From Paracoccaceae bacterium (lineage in GTDB: Bacteria > Pseudomonadota > Alphaproteobacteria > Rhodobacterales > Rhodobacteraceae), in assembly GCA_026419405.1 (NCBI GenBank), contig JANZZL010000011.1, positions 1 through 55,890 of the forward strand: a stretch of 55,890 nucleotides of DNA, in the 5' to 3' direction. The notes under the pieces are model-generated. The model was not told where the DNA came from. It saw nothing but the letters and a program-made list of their open reading frames with translations, and did no database searches. This document shows, piece after piece, positions 32,088 through 39,636 of the stretch (its first letter is position 1; each line of letters begins with the position of its first letter). Both the position numbers and the translations under genes were made by a program.

Positions 32088-32788
32088 GCGGCGATCCTCT
32101 CTTGCAGCACGGGGCGCCCGCCCCAGGTGCCGGCCTCGCCCAGCACCCGGAAGCGGGCGTAGAGTTCCTCCGAGAACCAGCCCTCCTCGCGCACCGCGCG
32201 GATGGCGCGGGCATGGGGGCCGTCGGCACGGGCGAAGGCGGCCATCGACCGGGCATCGGGCCAGATCGAGAAGGTCACCTGGTGCAGCAGAGGCACCTCG
32301 CCGATGCCGATCTTGAAGATCACGTTCGGGTCCTGCCCGATCACCGCCGAGATGTCGGGCACCCGGCCCCAGAACCTGAGCGCGACCGAGGGCCGGAGCG
32401 TGGCGCGCGTCAGCGCCGCAAGCGGCCCTGGCCCCGGCTCGGCGTCGGCGACGAAGGGCTCTGCCCCGCCCCAGCGGCCGCGCACCGAGGTCGTGGCGAG
32501 GAACACCGTCCAGCTCTCGGCCGCGCGGGCGCGCCAGCGCCGGTAGACCGCGGCGCGCGCGGTCTGCGCCCGCGCCGTCTCCTCGTCGCGCCAGGCCGCA
32601 AGGATCGCCCAGACGGCCGTGTTCGGCACCGGCGTGAACCCCTCGCCCGTGCCCGAGCCGCAGAGCTTCCAGGCCTGGATCCCCGGCACCCGCGGCAGGG
32701 CGAGGCGCGCCGCCGCCATCTGCCCCACCACCCACAGGCGCGCGGTCAGCGAGGGGAAGCGGAAGAGGCTGAGGCTGACGCAGCGCAC
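32084..32788 (-). CDS. crtA: Spheroidene monooxygenase
   Basis: 234 residues from the GTG at 32788, chosen because GGGGAG lies 8 bases upstream and VSLSLFRFPSLTARLWVVGQM matches the CrtA N-terminus. A 28-residue upstream extension would pass through the PpsR operator. CrtA inserts oxygen at C2 of spheroidene to give spheroidenone, the red carotenoid of oxygen-grown cells. Conserved blocks are KLCGSGTGEGFTPVPNTAVWAILA and GIGEVPLLHQVTFSIWPDARSM. Its presence implies the spheroidene pathway, but crtC, crtD and crtF are not in this window. Confidence 0.92.
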   Translation of the reverse strand: MRCVSLSLFRFPSLTARLWVVGQMAAARLALPRVPGIQAWKLCGSGTGEGFTPVPNTAVWAILAAWRDEETARAQTARAAVYRRWRARAAESWTVFLATTSVRGRWGGAEPFVADAEPGPGPLAALTRATLRPSVALRFWGRVPDISAVIGQDPNVIFKIGIGEVPLLHQVTFSIWPDARSMAAFARADGPHARAIRAVREEGWFSEELYARFRVLGEAGTWGGRPVLQERIAA

Positions 32789-32812
32789 CCTGGCGACTCC
32801 CCGGCTCAGAAC

Positions 32813-32830
32813 TGTCAACTCATCCTGACA
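32813..32830. promoter_or_regulatory. PpsR (CrtJ) operator on the crtA side
   Basis: TGTCAACTCATCCTGACA is a perfect TGT-N12-ACA palindrome, 25 bases before the proposed crtA start, in the divergent crtA-crtI region. Confidence 0.85.
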
Positions 32831-32889
32831 TATCGGGCGAGGAATGCAAAGATTTCTCGACCTTGCCGGCACGATGACCTAGGCTCCGG

Positions 32890-32907
32890 TGTAAATGGAA
32901 CTGGACA
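32890..32907. promoter_or_regulatory. PpsR (CrtJ) operator overlapping the crtI start
   Basis: TGTAAATGGAACTGGACA fits TGT-N12-ACA. It includes the crtI ATG at 32895, so the operator and the first codons share DNA. It is offset by 77 bases from the crtA-side operator; a pair of PpsR sites in the crtA-crtI region is known from Rhodobacter. Confidence 0.75.
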
Positions 32908-34469
32908 ATCCGGGCGACTCGGCCGTGCAGCAGCTTCCCCGATCCGCAGAGCGCGCCGTGGTGATCGGCGCCGGCCTCGGCGGGCTGGCGGCGGCCATGC
33001 GGCTCGGCGCGAAGGGCTACGCCGTGACCGTGGTCGAGCGGCTCGACGAACCGGGCGGGCGCGGCGCGTCGATCGTGCGCGGCGGGCACCGTTTCGACCT
33101 CGGCCCCACCATCGTCACCGTGCCGCAGGGCCTGCGCGATCTCTTCGCCGCCTGCGGGCGCGACTTCGACGCCGAGGTGGACCTGCGCCCGATGGATCCG
33201 TTCTACGAGATCCGCTGGGCCGACGGGTCCCGCTTCGTCGCCCGCCAGGACCTGGCCGCGATGCGGGCCGAGGTGGCGCGGCTCTCGCCGGGCGACGTGG
33301 CGGGCTGGGAGCGGTTCCTGAAGGACAGCGAGGCGCGCTACCGCCTGGGCTACGAGAACCTCGGCCGGCGGCCGATGCACGAGCTGCGGGAGCTGATCAG
33401 GGTCCTGCCCGCCTTCGCCGCGCTGCGGGCCGACCGATCGGTCTACGCCCATGCCGCGCGGCGGGTGCGCGACCCGCGGCTGCGCTTCGCGCTGTCGTTC
33501 CACCCGCTCTTCATCGGCGGCGACCCGTTCCGGGTGACCTCGATGTACATCCTCGTCAGCCACCTCGAGAGCGCCTTCGGCGTGCACTACGCGATGGGCG
33601 GGGTGCAGGCGATCGCCCGGGCGATGGTGCGCGTCGTCGAGGACCAGGGCGGGCGGCTGATCCTCGGCGCCGAGGCCGACGAGGTGCTGGTGAAGGGCGG
33701 CCGGGCGGCCGGCGTGCGCCTCGCCGACGGGCGCGAGATCGCCGCCGACCTCGTCGTGTCGAACGCCGATGCCGGGCATACCTACGACCGGCTGCTCAGG
33801 AACCATCCCCGCCGGCGCTGGACGGCCGCGCGGCTTCGCCGCACGCGCTGGTCGATGGGGCTCTTCGTCTGGCATTTCGGCACCCGCGGCACGCGCGGCC
33901 TCTGGCCCGACGTGGGGCACCACACCATCCTGGTCGGCCCTCGCTACCGCGAGCACATCCGCGACATCTTCATCACCGGGCGCCTCGGCGAGGACATGAG
34001 CCTCTACGTCCACCGACCCTCGGTCACCGACCCCTCGGTGGCCCCGGCGGGGGGCGACACCTTCTACGCCCTCTCGCCGGTGCCGCACCTCGGCCACGAC
34101 AACGGGGTGGACTGGGCGCAGGCGGCGGAGCCCTACCGCGAGCGGGTGGCGGCGATGCTCGAGGCGCGGCTGATCCCCGGTTTCCGCGCGCATCTGACCG
34201 AAAGCCTCGTCTTCACGCCCGAGACCTTCCGCGACCGCTACCTCTCGCCCTACGGCGCGGGCTTCTCGATCGAGCCGCGCATCCTGCAATCGGCCTGGTT
34301 CCGGCCGCACAACCTGTCGGAGGAACTGCCGGGCCTCTACCTCGTCGGCGCCGGAACGCATCCGGGCGCCGGGGTGCCGGGCGTGATCGGCACGGCCGAG
34401 GTGCTGGCCCGGCTCGTCCCCGATGCGCGGGCCGCGGCGCGGGCGCCCGTGAAGCTGGCCGCCGAATGA
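32895..34469 (+). CDS. crtI: Phytoene desaturase
   Basis: 524 residues, typical length. An FAD-dependent, membrane-associated enzyme that converts phytoene through several desaturations to neurosporene or lycopene. The dinucleotide fold VVIGAGLGGLAAAMRLGAKGY (about 21) and the C-terminal FAD motif LYLVGAGTHPGAGVPGVIGTAEV are clear; the core contains FDLGPTIVTVPQGLRDLF. The ATG at 32895 lies inside a PpsR palindrome and has no strong Shine-Dalgarno sequence, so a slightly later start (for example the GTG in SAVQQL) is possible. It overlaps crtB by 4 bases (ATGA). Confidence 0.95.
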   Translation: MELDNPGDSAVQQLPRSAERAVVIGAGLGGLAAAMRLGAKGYAVTVVERLDEPGGRGASIVRGGHRFDLGPTIVTVPQGLRDLFAACGRDFDAEVDLRPMDPFYEIRWADGSRFVARQDLAAMRAEVARLSPGDVAGWERFLKDSEARYRLGYENLGRRPMHELRELIRVLPAFAALRADRSVYAHAARRVRDPRLRFALSFHPLFIGGDPFRVTSMYILVSHLESAFGVHYAMGGVQAIARAMVRVVEDQGGRLILGAEADEVLVKGGRAAGVRLADGREIAADLVVSNADAGHTYDRLLRNHPRRRWTAARLRRTRWSMGLFVWHFGTRGTRGLWPDVGHHTILVGPRYREHIRDIFITGRLGEDMSLYVHRPSVTDPSVAPAGGDTFYALSPVPHLGHDNGVDWAQAAEPYRERVAAMLEARLIPGFRAHLTESLVFTPETFRDRYLSPYGAGFSIEPRILQSAWFRPHNLSEELPGLYLVGAGTHPGAGVPGVIGTAEVLARLVPDARAAARAPVKLAAE

Positions 34470-35515
34470 TCGCGCCTGCCGACATGGAGGCCTGCCGCGC
34501 GGCGATCCGCACCGGGTCGCTGTCTTTCCACGCGGCCTCGCGGCTGCTGCCCGCGCGGGTGCGCGATCCTGCGCTTGCGCTCTACGCCTTCTGCCGGCTT
34601 GCCGACGATGCGGTGGACCTGCGCGCCGACAAGGTCTCGGCTGTGCTGCGGCTGCGCGACCGGCTGGATCTGGTCTATGCCGGCCGGCCCGCCGATGCCG
34701 CGCCCGACCGCGCCTTCGCCACCGTGGTCGAGGAATTCGGGATGCCGCGCGCGCTGCCCGATGCGCTGCTCGAGGGCCTCGCCTGGGATGCCGCCGGGCG
34801 CCGATACCGGACGCTCTCCGAGCTCCTCGCCTATTCCGCCCGCGTCGCCTCGGCAGTGGGCGCGATGATGTGCGTGCTGATGCGGGTGCGCGACCGCAAC
34901 GCGCTGGCGCGCGCCTGCGACCTGGGCGCGGCGATGCAGCTTACCAACATCGCCCGCGACGTGGGCGAGGATGCCGTGGCCGGGCGGCTCTACCTGCCGC
35001 TGGACTGGCTCGCCGAGCACGGGATCGACCCCGAGGCCTTCCTCGCGCGGCCCGAGGCCACGCCCGCGATCCGCGCGATCACCCGGCGGCTCCTGTTCGA
35101 GGCGCGCGCGCTCTACTACCGCGCCGAGGCCGGCGTGGCCGCGCTGCCGGCCGACTGCCGGCCCGGCATCTACGCGGCACGGCATGTCTATGCCGCGATC
35201 GGGCGCGAGATCGAGCGCGCCGGGCACGACAGCGTCACCCGCCGCGCCCGCACCTCGGCGGCGCGCAAGGCCGCGCTGCTCGGCCTCGCCCTGCTGCGCA
35301 CCGGGGTCAGCGCGGTGCTGCCGCGTTCGGCCGTGATCTATGCCCGGCCGCTCGCCGAGACGGAGTTCCTCGTCGAGGCCGCGGCGCGACCGGCACCGCC
35401 CGGCGGGGCCTGGGGCGAGGGGCGCGCCGGTTCGCTGATCGCCATCCTCGCCGAGCTCGAGGCACGCCGGCGCCCGCCGCACCGCTTGGAACCGCGCGCC
35501 GCCAGCGCTAGGTGA
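34466..35515 (+). CDS. crtB: Phytoene synthase
   Basis: 349 residues. Condenses two geranylgeranyl diphosphates to phytoene. The two aspartate-rich Mg2+-binding motifs of the squalene/phytoene synthase family are visible: CRLADDAVDLRAD (about 45) and LTNIARDVGEDA (about 160). The next conserved stretch is GRLYLPLDWLAEHGID. Translationally coupled to crtI. The GGPP source (crtE) is not in the window. Confidence 0.96.
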   Translation: MIAPADMEACRAAIRTGSLSFHAASRLLPARVRDPALALYAFCRLADDAVDLRADKVSAVLRLRDRLDLVYAGRPADAAPDRAFATVVEEFGMPRALPDALLEGLAWDAAGRRYRTLSELLAYSARVASAVGAMMCVLMRVRDRNALARACDLGAAMQLTNIARDVGEDAVAGRLYLPLDWLAEHGIDPEAFLARPEATPAIRAITRRLLFEARALYYRAEAGVAALPADCRPGIYAARHVYAAIGREIERAGHDSVTRRARTSAARKAALLGLALLRTGVSAVLPRSAVIYARPLAETEFLVEAAARPAPPGGAWGEGRAGSLIAILAELEARRRPPHRLEPRAASAR

Positions 35516-35542
35516 AGCGCGTGCCGATGTGGAGGATGCGCA

Positions 35543-36010
35543 ATGGACTGGGGCCTGTTCCTGATCTTCCTCGGCGCCTGCGCCGCCGCCGGCACCACCG
35601 GCGCCGCCTTCCCGCCCGGCGCGTGGTACGAGCGGCTCGACAAGCCCGCATGGACGCCACCGAACTGGCTGTTCCCCATCGCCTGGACGGCGCTCTACAT
35701 CGCGATGGCCGCCGCCGCGGCGCGGGTCGCGGTGCTGCCCGGCAATGCCCATGCCATGGCGTTCTGGGCGCTCCAGATCGCGCTCAACACGCTGTGGACG
35801 CCGGTCTTCTTCGGGCTGCGCCGGATGAAGGCCGGGCTCGCGGTGCTGGCCTGCCTCTGGGTGGCGGTGGCGGCAACCTGCCTGACGTTCTTCCAGCACG
35901 ACGCGCTCGCCGGCTGGCTCCTTGTGCCCTATGTCGTCTGGGTGAGCTACGCCGGGGCACTCAACGCCGCCCTGGTCCGGCGCAACCGCGACCCCCTGCC
36001 GGCGGGGTAG
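35543..36010 (+). CDS. tspO: TspO/MBR-family tryptophan-rich sensory protein
   Basis: 155 residues with five membrane helices. In Rhodobacter sphaeroides TspO, encoded right after crtB, is an outer-membrane tetrapyrrole-binding protein that down-regulates photosynthesis genes in oxygen. Family marks are KPAWTPPNWLFPIAWTALYIAMA, ALNTLWTPVFFGLRRM and PYVVWVSYAGALNAAL. GGAGG precedes the ATG. This is the last photosynthesis-related gene; its stop is 4 bases from that of the convergent DUF2794 gene. Confidence 0.93.
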   Translation: MDWGLFLIFLGACAAAGTTGAAFPPGAWYERLDKPAWTPPNWLFPIAWTALYIAMAAAAARVAVLPGNAHAMAFWALQIALNTLWTPVFFGLRRMKAGLAVLACLWVAVAATCLTFFQHDALAGWLLVPYVVWVSYAGALNAALVRRNRDPLPAG

Positions 36011-36014
36011 ACCC

Positions 36015-36362
36015 TCAGTCCACGGCCCGGATCAGCCGGCGCTCGAGCACCCCGAGCACGGCGCGCAGGTCGTTGCCACGCTTGAGCACGTGCCCGTCCA
36101 TTCCCACCACCGCATAGAGCGCCTGCCGCGCCCGCAGCCGGGGCCGCTTCTCGATCCGGTAGAGCGGATGTTCGGCGCTGCGGCGGAACACGGCGAAGAC
36201 CGCCATTTCGCGCAGCACCGAGATGCCGTAGTCGCGCCATTCGCCCGCCGCGACCATGCGGCCGTAGAGCGACAGGATCAGCGAGAGTTCCGCCCTGTCG
36301 AAGCTGACCTGTTCCGGTAGGGGGCCCGTGCCTGCAACGGGCGGAAGGAACGTCACTGTCAT
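36015..36362 (-). CDS. DUF2794-family protein
   Basis: 115 residues, soluble, no signal. The family core FDRAELSLILSLYGRMVAAGEWRDYGISVLREMAVFAVFRRSAEHPLYRIEKRP is intact, with KRGNDLRAVLGVLERRL near the end. DUF2794 proteins are common in Rhodobacterales and other alphaproteobacteria, and no function is established. It marks the right border of the photosynthesis cluster. Confidence 0.85.
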   Translation of the reverse strand: MTVTFLPPVAGTGPLPEQVSFDRAELSLILSLYGRMVAAGEWRDYGISVLREMAVFAVFRRSAEHPLYRIEKRPRLRARQALYAVVGMDGHVLKRGNDLRAVLGVLERRLIRAVD

Positions 36363-36400
36363 GGGCGGATGTTGCCGCCTCGACCCGCGTCAGGCAAGCG

Positions 36401-36874
36401 TCACGTTCCCCCGGCGGCCCGCTTCGCCTTGAAGGGCTTCATCGCCGCCCGCGCCAGCGCGTCGGCGCGTTCGTTCTCGGGGTGGCCGGCATGGCCCCGG
36501 ATCCACTCCCAGTGCACGCGGTGGCGGGCCTGCGCCGCATCGAGCCGCTGCCACAGCTCGGCATTCTTCACCGGCTCCTTCCCGGCGGTGCGCCAGCCGT
36601 TGCGCTTCCAGCCGTGGATCCACTGGGTGACGCCGTTCCTGACGTAGGCGCTGTCGGTGACGACCGTGATTTCCGAAGGCCGCGTCAGGCTCTCCAGCGC
36701 CGCGATCGCGGCCAGAAGCTCCATGCGGTTGTTGGTGGTGGCCGCCTCGCCGCCGGAAAGCTCGCGCTCCCTGATCACGGCGCCGCCCTCGCGCGCCTGG
36801 AGCAGCACGCCCCAGCCGCCGGGGCCGGGGTTGCCCGAGCAGGCGCCGTCGGTGAAGGCATAGAGCTCAGCCAT
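36401..36874 (-). CDS. rnhA: Ribonuclease HI
   Basis: 157 residues. Degrades the RNA strand of RNA-DNA hybrids. All active-site regions are visible: [16 protein letters not shown] (first Asp), [17 protein letters not shown] (Glu), [24 protein letters not shown] (second Asp and basic substrate handle), and [16 protein letters not shown] (His loop and last Asp). The start overlaps the end of the DUF3429 gene by 8 bases. Confidence 0.96.
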   Translation of the reverse strand: MAELYAFTDGACSGNPGPGGWGVLLQAREGGAVIRERELSGGEAATTNNRMELLAAIAALESLTRPSEITVVTDSAYVRNGVTQWIHGWKRNGWRTAGKEPVKNAELWQRLDAAQARHRVHWEWIRGHAGHPENERADALARAAMKPFKAKRAAGGT

Positions 36875-37319
36875 AGGCGACCAGGGCGAGCGTCGCCACG
36901 ACCACGGCCGTCAGCGGCACGCGCAGCGCCATCCACCAGGCCGGGGCCAGGCCCTGCCGCCAGAACAGCCAGTCGAGCCCGAGCAGCCCGACGAAGCCCG
37001 CGATCAGGTAGATCGCCGCCGAGACCGGGCCGCCGCCGACGAACAGGAAGGCCCAGAGCGCCGGCAGGACCGAGAGGGCATAGCCCGTCGCGGCGACCGG
37101 CCCCTCGGCCCGCGTGGCGAAGCCCCAGAGCACGCCCGACATGAACGACAGGATCACCGTGCCGTAGGCGAGCCCGACGTAGGGGCCGACGAAGCGCGGC
37201 CCGAGCATGCGGATGCCCCACTCCGCAAGGCCGGGGGCGACAAGCGTGGCCGCGCCCCACAGGAACGGGACCAGCCCGGCGATGCCGAGGATCAGCGCGG
37301 CAGCGGGGATCCGGCTCAT
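36867..37319 (-). CDS. DUF3429-family membrane protein
   Basis: 150 residues with five hydrophobic segments. Matches the DUF3429 pattern ([43 protein letters not shown]). Function unknown. It overlaps ispH by 4 bases upstream and rnhA downstream, so ispH-DUF3429-rnhA is one coupled operon. Confidence 0.8.
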   Translation of the reverse strand: MSRIPAAALILGIAGLVPFLWGAATLVAPGLAEWGIRMLGPRFVGPYVGLAYGTVILSFMSGVLWGFATRAEGPVAATGYALSVLPALWAFLFVGGGPVSAAIYLIAGFVGLLGLDWLFWRQGLAPAWWMALRVPLTAVVVATLALVAYG

Positions 37320-38266
37320 GCCGGCTCGCGCAGGACGCGGGGCACCTTGAACTCCACGGTTTCCACCGCCGTTTCCACGGGTTCGACCGTCACCTCGTAG
37401 CGGGCGCGGAAGGCCTCGATCACCTCCTCGACCAGCACCTCGGGCGCCGAGGCGCCGGCGGTGAGGCCGACCGCCCTGGCGCCCTCGAGCGCACGCCAGT
37501 CGATCTCGCCCGCGCGCTGGACGAGCTGGGCGTAGCCGCAGCCCGCCGCCCGGCCGACCTCGACCAGCCGGCGGGAGTTCGACGAGTTCGGCGCGCCGAT
37601 GACGACAAGCGCGTCGATGCGCGGTGCCATCGCCTTCACCGCCTCCTGGCGGTTGGTGGTGGCATAGCAGATGTCCTCCTTCCCCGGCCCCACGATCGCG
37701 GGGAAGCGGGCGCGCAGCGCGGCGACGATCCCGGCGGTGTCGTCCACGCTCAGCGTCGTCTGGGTGACGAAGGCCAGCCTGCCGGGGTCGCGCACCGCCA
37801 GGCGGCCCACGTCCTCGACCGTCTCGACCAGCAGCACCTCGCCGGGCGGAAGCTGGCCCATCGTGCCCACCGTCTCGGGGTGCCCGGCATGGCCGATCAT
37901 CACGATCTGGAGCCCGTTCTCGTGGTGGCGCCGCGCCTCGTTGTGCACCTTGGTCACCAGCGGGCAGGTGGCATCGACCGCGATCATGTTGCGCCGCGCC
38001 GCCTCGGCAGGCACCGACTGGGGCACGCCATGGGCCGAGAACACCACCGGGCGGTCATCCGGGCATTCGTCGAGCTCCTCGACGAAGACCGCGCCCTTCG
38101 CGCGCAGGCCATCGACCACGTAGCGGTTGTGCACGATCTCGTGGCGGACGTAGACCGGCGCGCCCCATTTCTCCAGCGCCAGCTCCACGATCCGGATCGC
38201 CCGGTCCACGCCGGCGCAGAAACCGCGCGGCGCGGCAAGGAGGAGTGCGAGCGGCGGTTTCGTCAT
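37316..38266 (-). CDS. ispH: 4-hydroxy-3-methylbut-2-enyl diphosphate reductase
   Basis: 316 residues. Last enzyme of the MEP isoprenoid pathway, giving IPP and DMAPP that feed carotenoid and phytol synthesis. A [4Fe-4S] enzyme; its three cysteines are visible in [11 protein letters not shown] (about 17), [11 protein letters not shown] and [12 protein letters not shown]. Other conserved residues are [19 protein letters not shown] and [10 protein letters not shown]. The neighbourhood of carotenoid genes may be fortuitous, since ispH-rnhA is a common alphaproteobacterial pair. Confidence 0.96.
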   Translation of the reverse strand: MTKPPLALLLAAPRGFCAGVDRAIRIVELALEKWGAPVYVRHEIVHNRYVVDGLRAKGAVFVEELDECPDDRPVVFSAHGVPQSVPAEAARRNMIAVDATCPLVTKVHNEARRHHENGLQIVMIGHAGHPETVGTMGQLPPGEVLLVETVEDVGRLAVRDPGRLAFVTQTTLSVDDTAGIVAALRARFPAIVGPGKEDICYATTNRQEAVKAMAPRIDALVVIGAPNSSNSRRLVEVGRAAGCGYAQLVQRAGEIDWRALEGARAVGLTAGASAPEVLVEEVIEAFRARYEVTVEPVETAVETVEFKVPRVLREPA

Positions 38267-38361
38267 GGACCGTGCCGGTGCTTGCCTGGGCTCGGCTCAG
38301 AGGTAAGCCACCGGGCGCCCGAGGTCCAGCCGCAGCGACGGCGCCCGTGCCGTCCGGCGCC

Positions 38362-38934
38362 TCAGTTGGCGTTGACGGCCTCGCGGCTGTTCGGCTCGCG
38401 CGGCTCGCGCGGCGGGCGGCCGATCACCTCGCGCAGCTCGTCGAGCTCGATGAAGTTGTCGGCCTGGCGGCGCAGCTCGTCGGCGATCATCGGCGGCTGG
38501 CTGCGGATCGTCGAGACGACAGAGACCCGCACCCCCTGGCGCTGGAGGCTCTCCACCAGCGGCTTGAAGTCGCCGTCGCCCGAGAACAGCACGATGTGAT
38601 CGACGCGCGGCGCCAGTTCCATGGCATCGACGGTCAGCTCGATGTCCATGTTGCCCTTCACCTTCCGGCGGCCCATCGAGTCGGTGTATTCCTTCGCCGG
38701 CTTGGTGCGCATCGAGAAGCCGTTGTAGTGCAGCCAGTCCACCAGCGGCCGGATCGGCGAGTAGTCCTCGCTCTCGAGCAGCGCCGTGTAGTAGAAGGCG
38801 CGCACGAGCTTTCCCCGGTGCTTGAACTCGTCGCGCAACAGCTTGTAGTCGATGTCGAAGCCCAGCGCCTTTGCCGCGGCATAGAGGTTGGAGCCGTCGA
38901 TGAACAGCGCCAGCCTTTCGTCCCGGTAGAACAT
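38362..38934 (-). CDS. NYN-domain (LabA/DUF88-type) putative ribonuclease
   Basis: 190 residues from the ATG at 38934 (MFYRDERLALFIDGSNLYAAA); the longer upstream reading has no family similarity. NYN domains have a PIN-like fold with metal-binding acidic residues: FIDGSNL, KGNMDIELTVDAM and LFSGDGDFKPLVE are present, so it is probably an active nuclease. The tail is rich in Arg, Pro and Glu (REVIGRPPREPREP). It is divergent from rpoZ; the target RNA is unknown. Confidence 0.87.
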   Translation of the reverse strand: MFYRDERLALFIDGSNLYAAAKALGFDIDYKLLRDEFKHRGKLVRAFYYTALLESEDYSPIRPLVDWLHYNGFSMRTKPAKEYTDSMGRRKVKGNMDIELTVDAMELAPRVDHIVLFSGDGDFKPLVESLQRQGVRVSVVSTIRSQPPMIADELRRQADNFIELDELREVIGRPPREPREPNSREAVNAN

Positions 38935-39249
38935 CCTGTGAAATCCCCTTGCACGGCTCCCCCCGGCACGCGTCCCCGAGTGGAGAGGGCGCGGCGCCGG
39001 ACCGTGACCCGGCGAAAATAACCGCTCCCGAATGTATCGCAAGTTCCGCCGGGCGTCTCGCGCAAGTTGCCGCGACGTCATGCTATACCTTCCGTCAACG
39101 CACCGGTGCACAGGCGGTTCCGAAAAATCGAACAGGCCGCACCGGGTCGGCGGCGGCCCGCCGGGCCCGCCGGCCGGATGGGGCCTTGCCATTCGGCCCG
39201 CCCCTCTCTACATAGTCGCCTCCGGTTTCCCGCGAATTGGAGTGACCCG
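38935..39249. promoter_or_regulatory. Divergent intergenic region between the NYN gene and rpoZ
   Basis: About 315 bases without a gene. It contains a good plus-strand promoter at 39186-39214 for rpoZ. The ORFs across it are low-complexity and unconvincing. Nothing else recognisable. Confidence 0.5.
39186..39214 (+). promoter_or_regulatory. Promoter of rpoZ-rsh
   Basis: TTGCCA (39186-39191) and TACATA (39209-39214) with exactly 17 bases between them, 35 bases before the rpoZ ATG. Confidence 0.6.
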
Positions 39250-39603
39250 ATGGCCCGCGTGACGGTCGAAGACGTCGTTGACAAGGTTCCGAACCGGTTC
39301 GAGATCGTGCTGCTCGCCGCCCACCGCGCGCGCGAGATCGCGGCCGGCGCGCCCGTCACCGTCGACCGCGACAACGACAAGAACCCGGTCGTCGCCCTCC
39401 GCGAGATCGCCGAGGAGACGCAGTCGGCCGACGAGCTGCGCGAGCGTCTGATCGCCAGCTACCAGACCCAGATCGAGGTGGACGAACCGGAGGAGGACGC
39501 CATGGCGCTGCTGATGAGCGCCGAGGCCGACCGGCCGCAGCACGACGATCTGTCGGAGGAGAAGCTGCTGCGCGCGCTGATGGAAGCGCAGGAGATGCGC
39601 TGA
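39250..39603 (+). CDS. rpoZ: RNA polymerase omega subunit
   Basis: 117 residues. Small subunit that helps beta-prime folding. The conserved N-terminal [30 protein letters not shown] and [12 protein letters not shown] are present. It is followed 33 bases later by rsh, the standard order linking RNA polymerase omega and ppGpp metabolism. Confidence 0.96.
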   Translation: MARVTVEDVVDKVPNRFEIVLLAAHRAREIAAGAPVTVDRDNDKNPVVALREIAEETQSADELRERLIASYQTQIEVDEPEEDAMALLMSAEADRPQHDDLSEEKLLRALMEAQEMR

Positions 39604-39636
39604 GGCCGCGCGCCGGCCCGGCAGGACGGGTGAGGG

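Noticed and set aside
39067-39089. Second promoter for rpoZ (TTGCCG ... TATACC)
   Set aside because: The two hexamers are only 11 bases apart, too close for sigma-70 recognition. The 39186-39214 pair with 17-base spacing is better placed.
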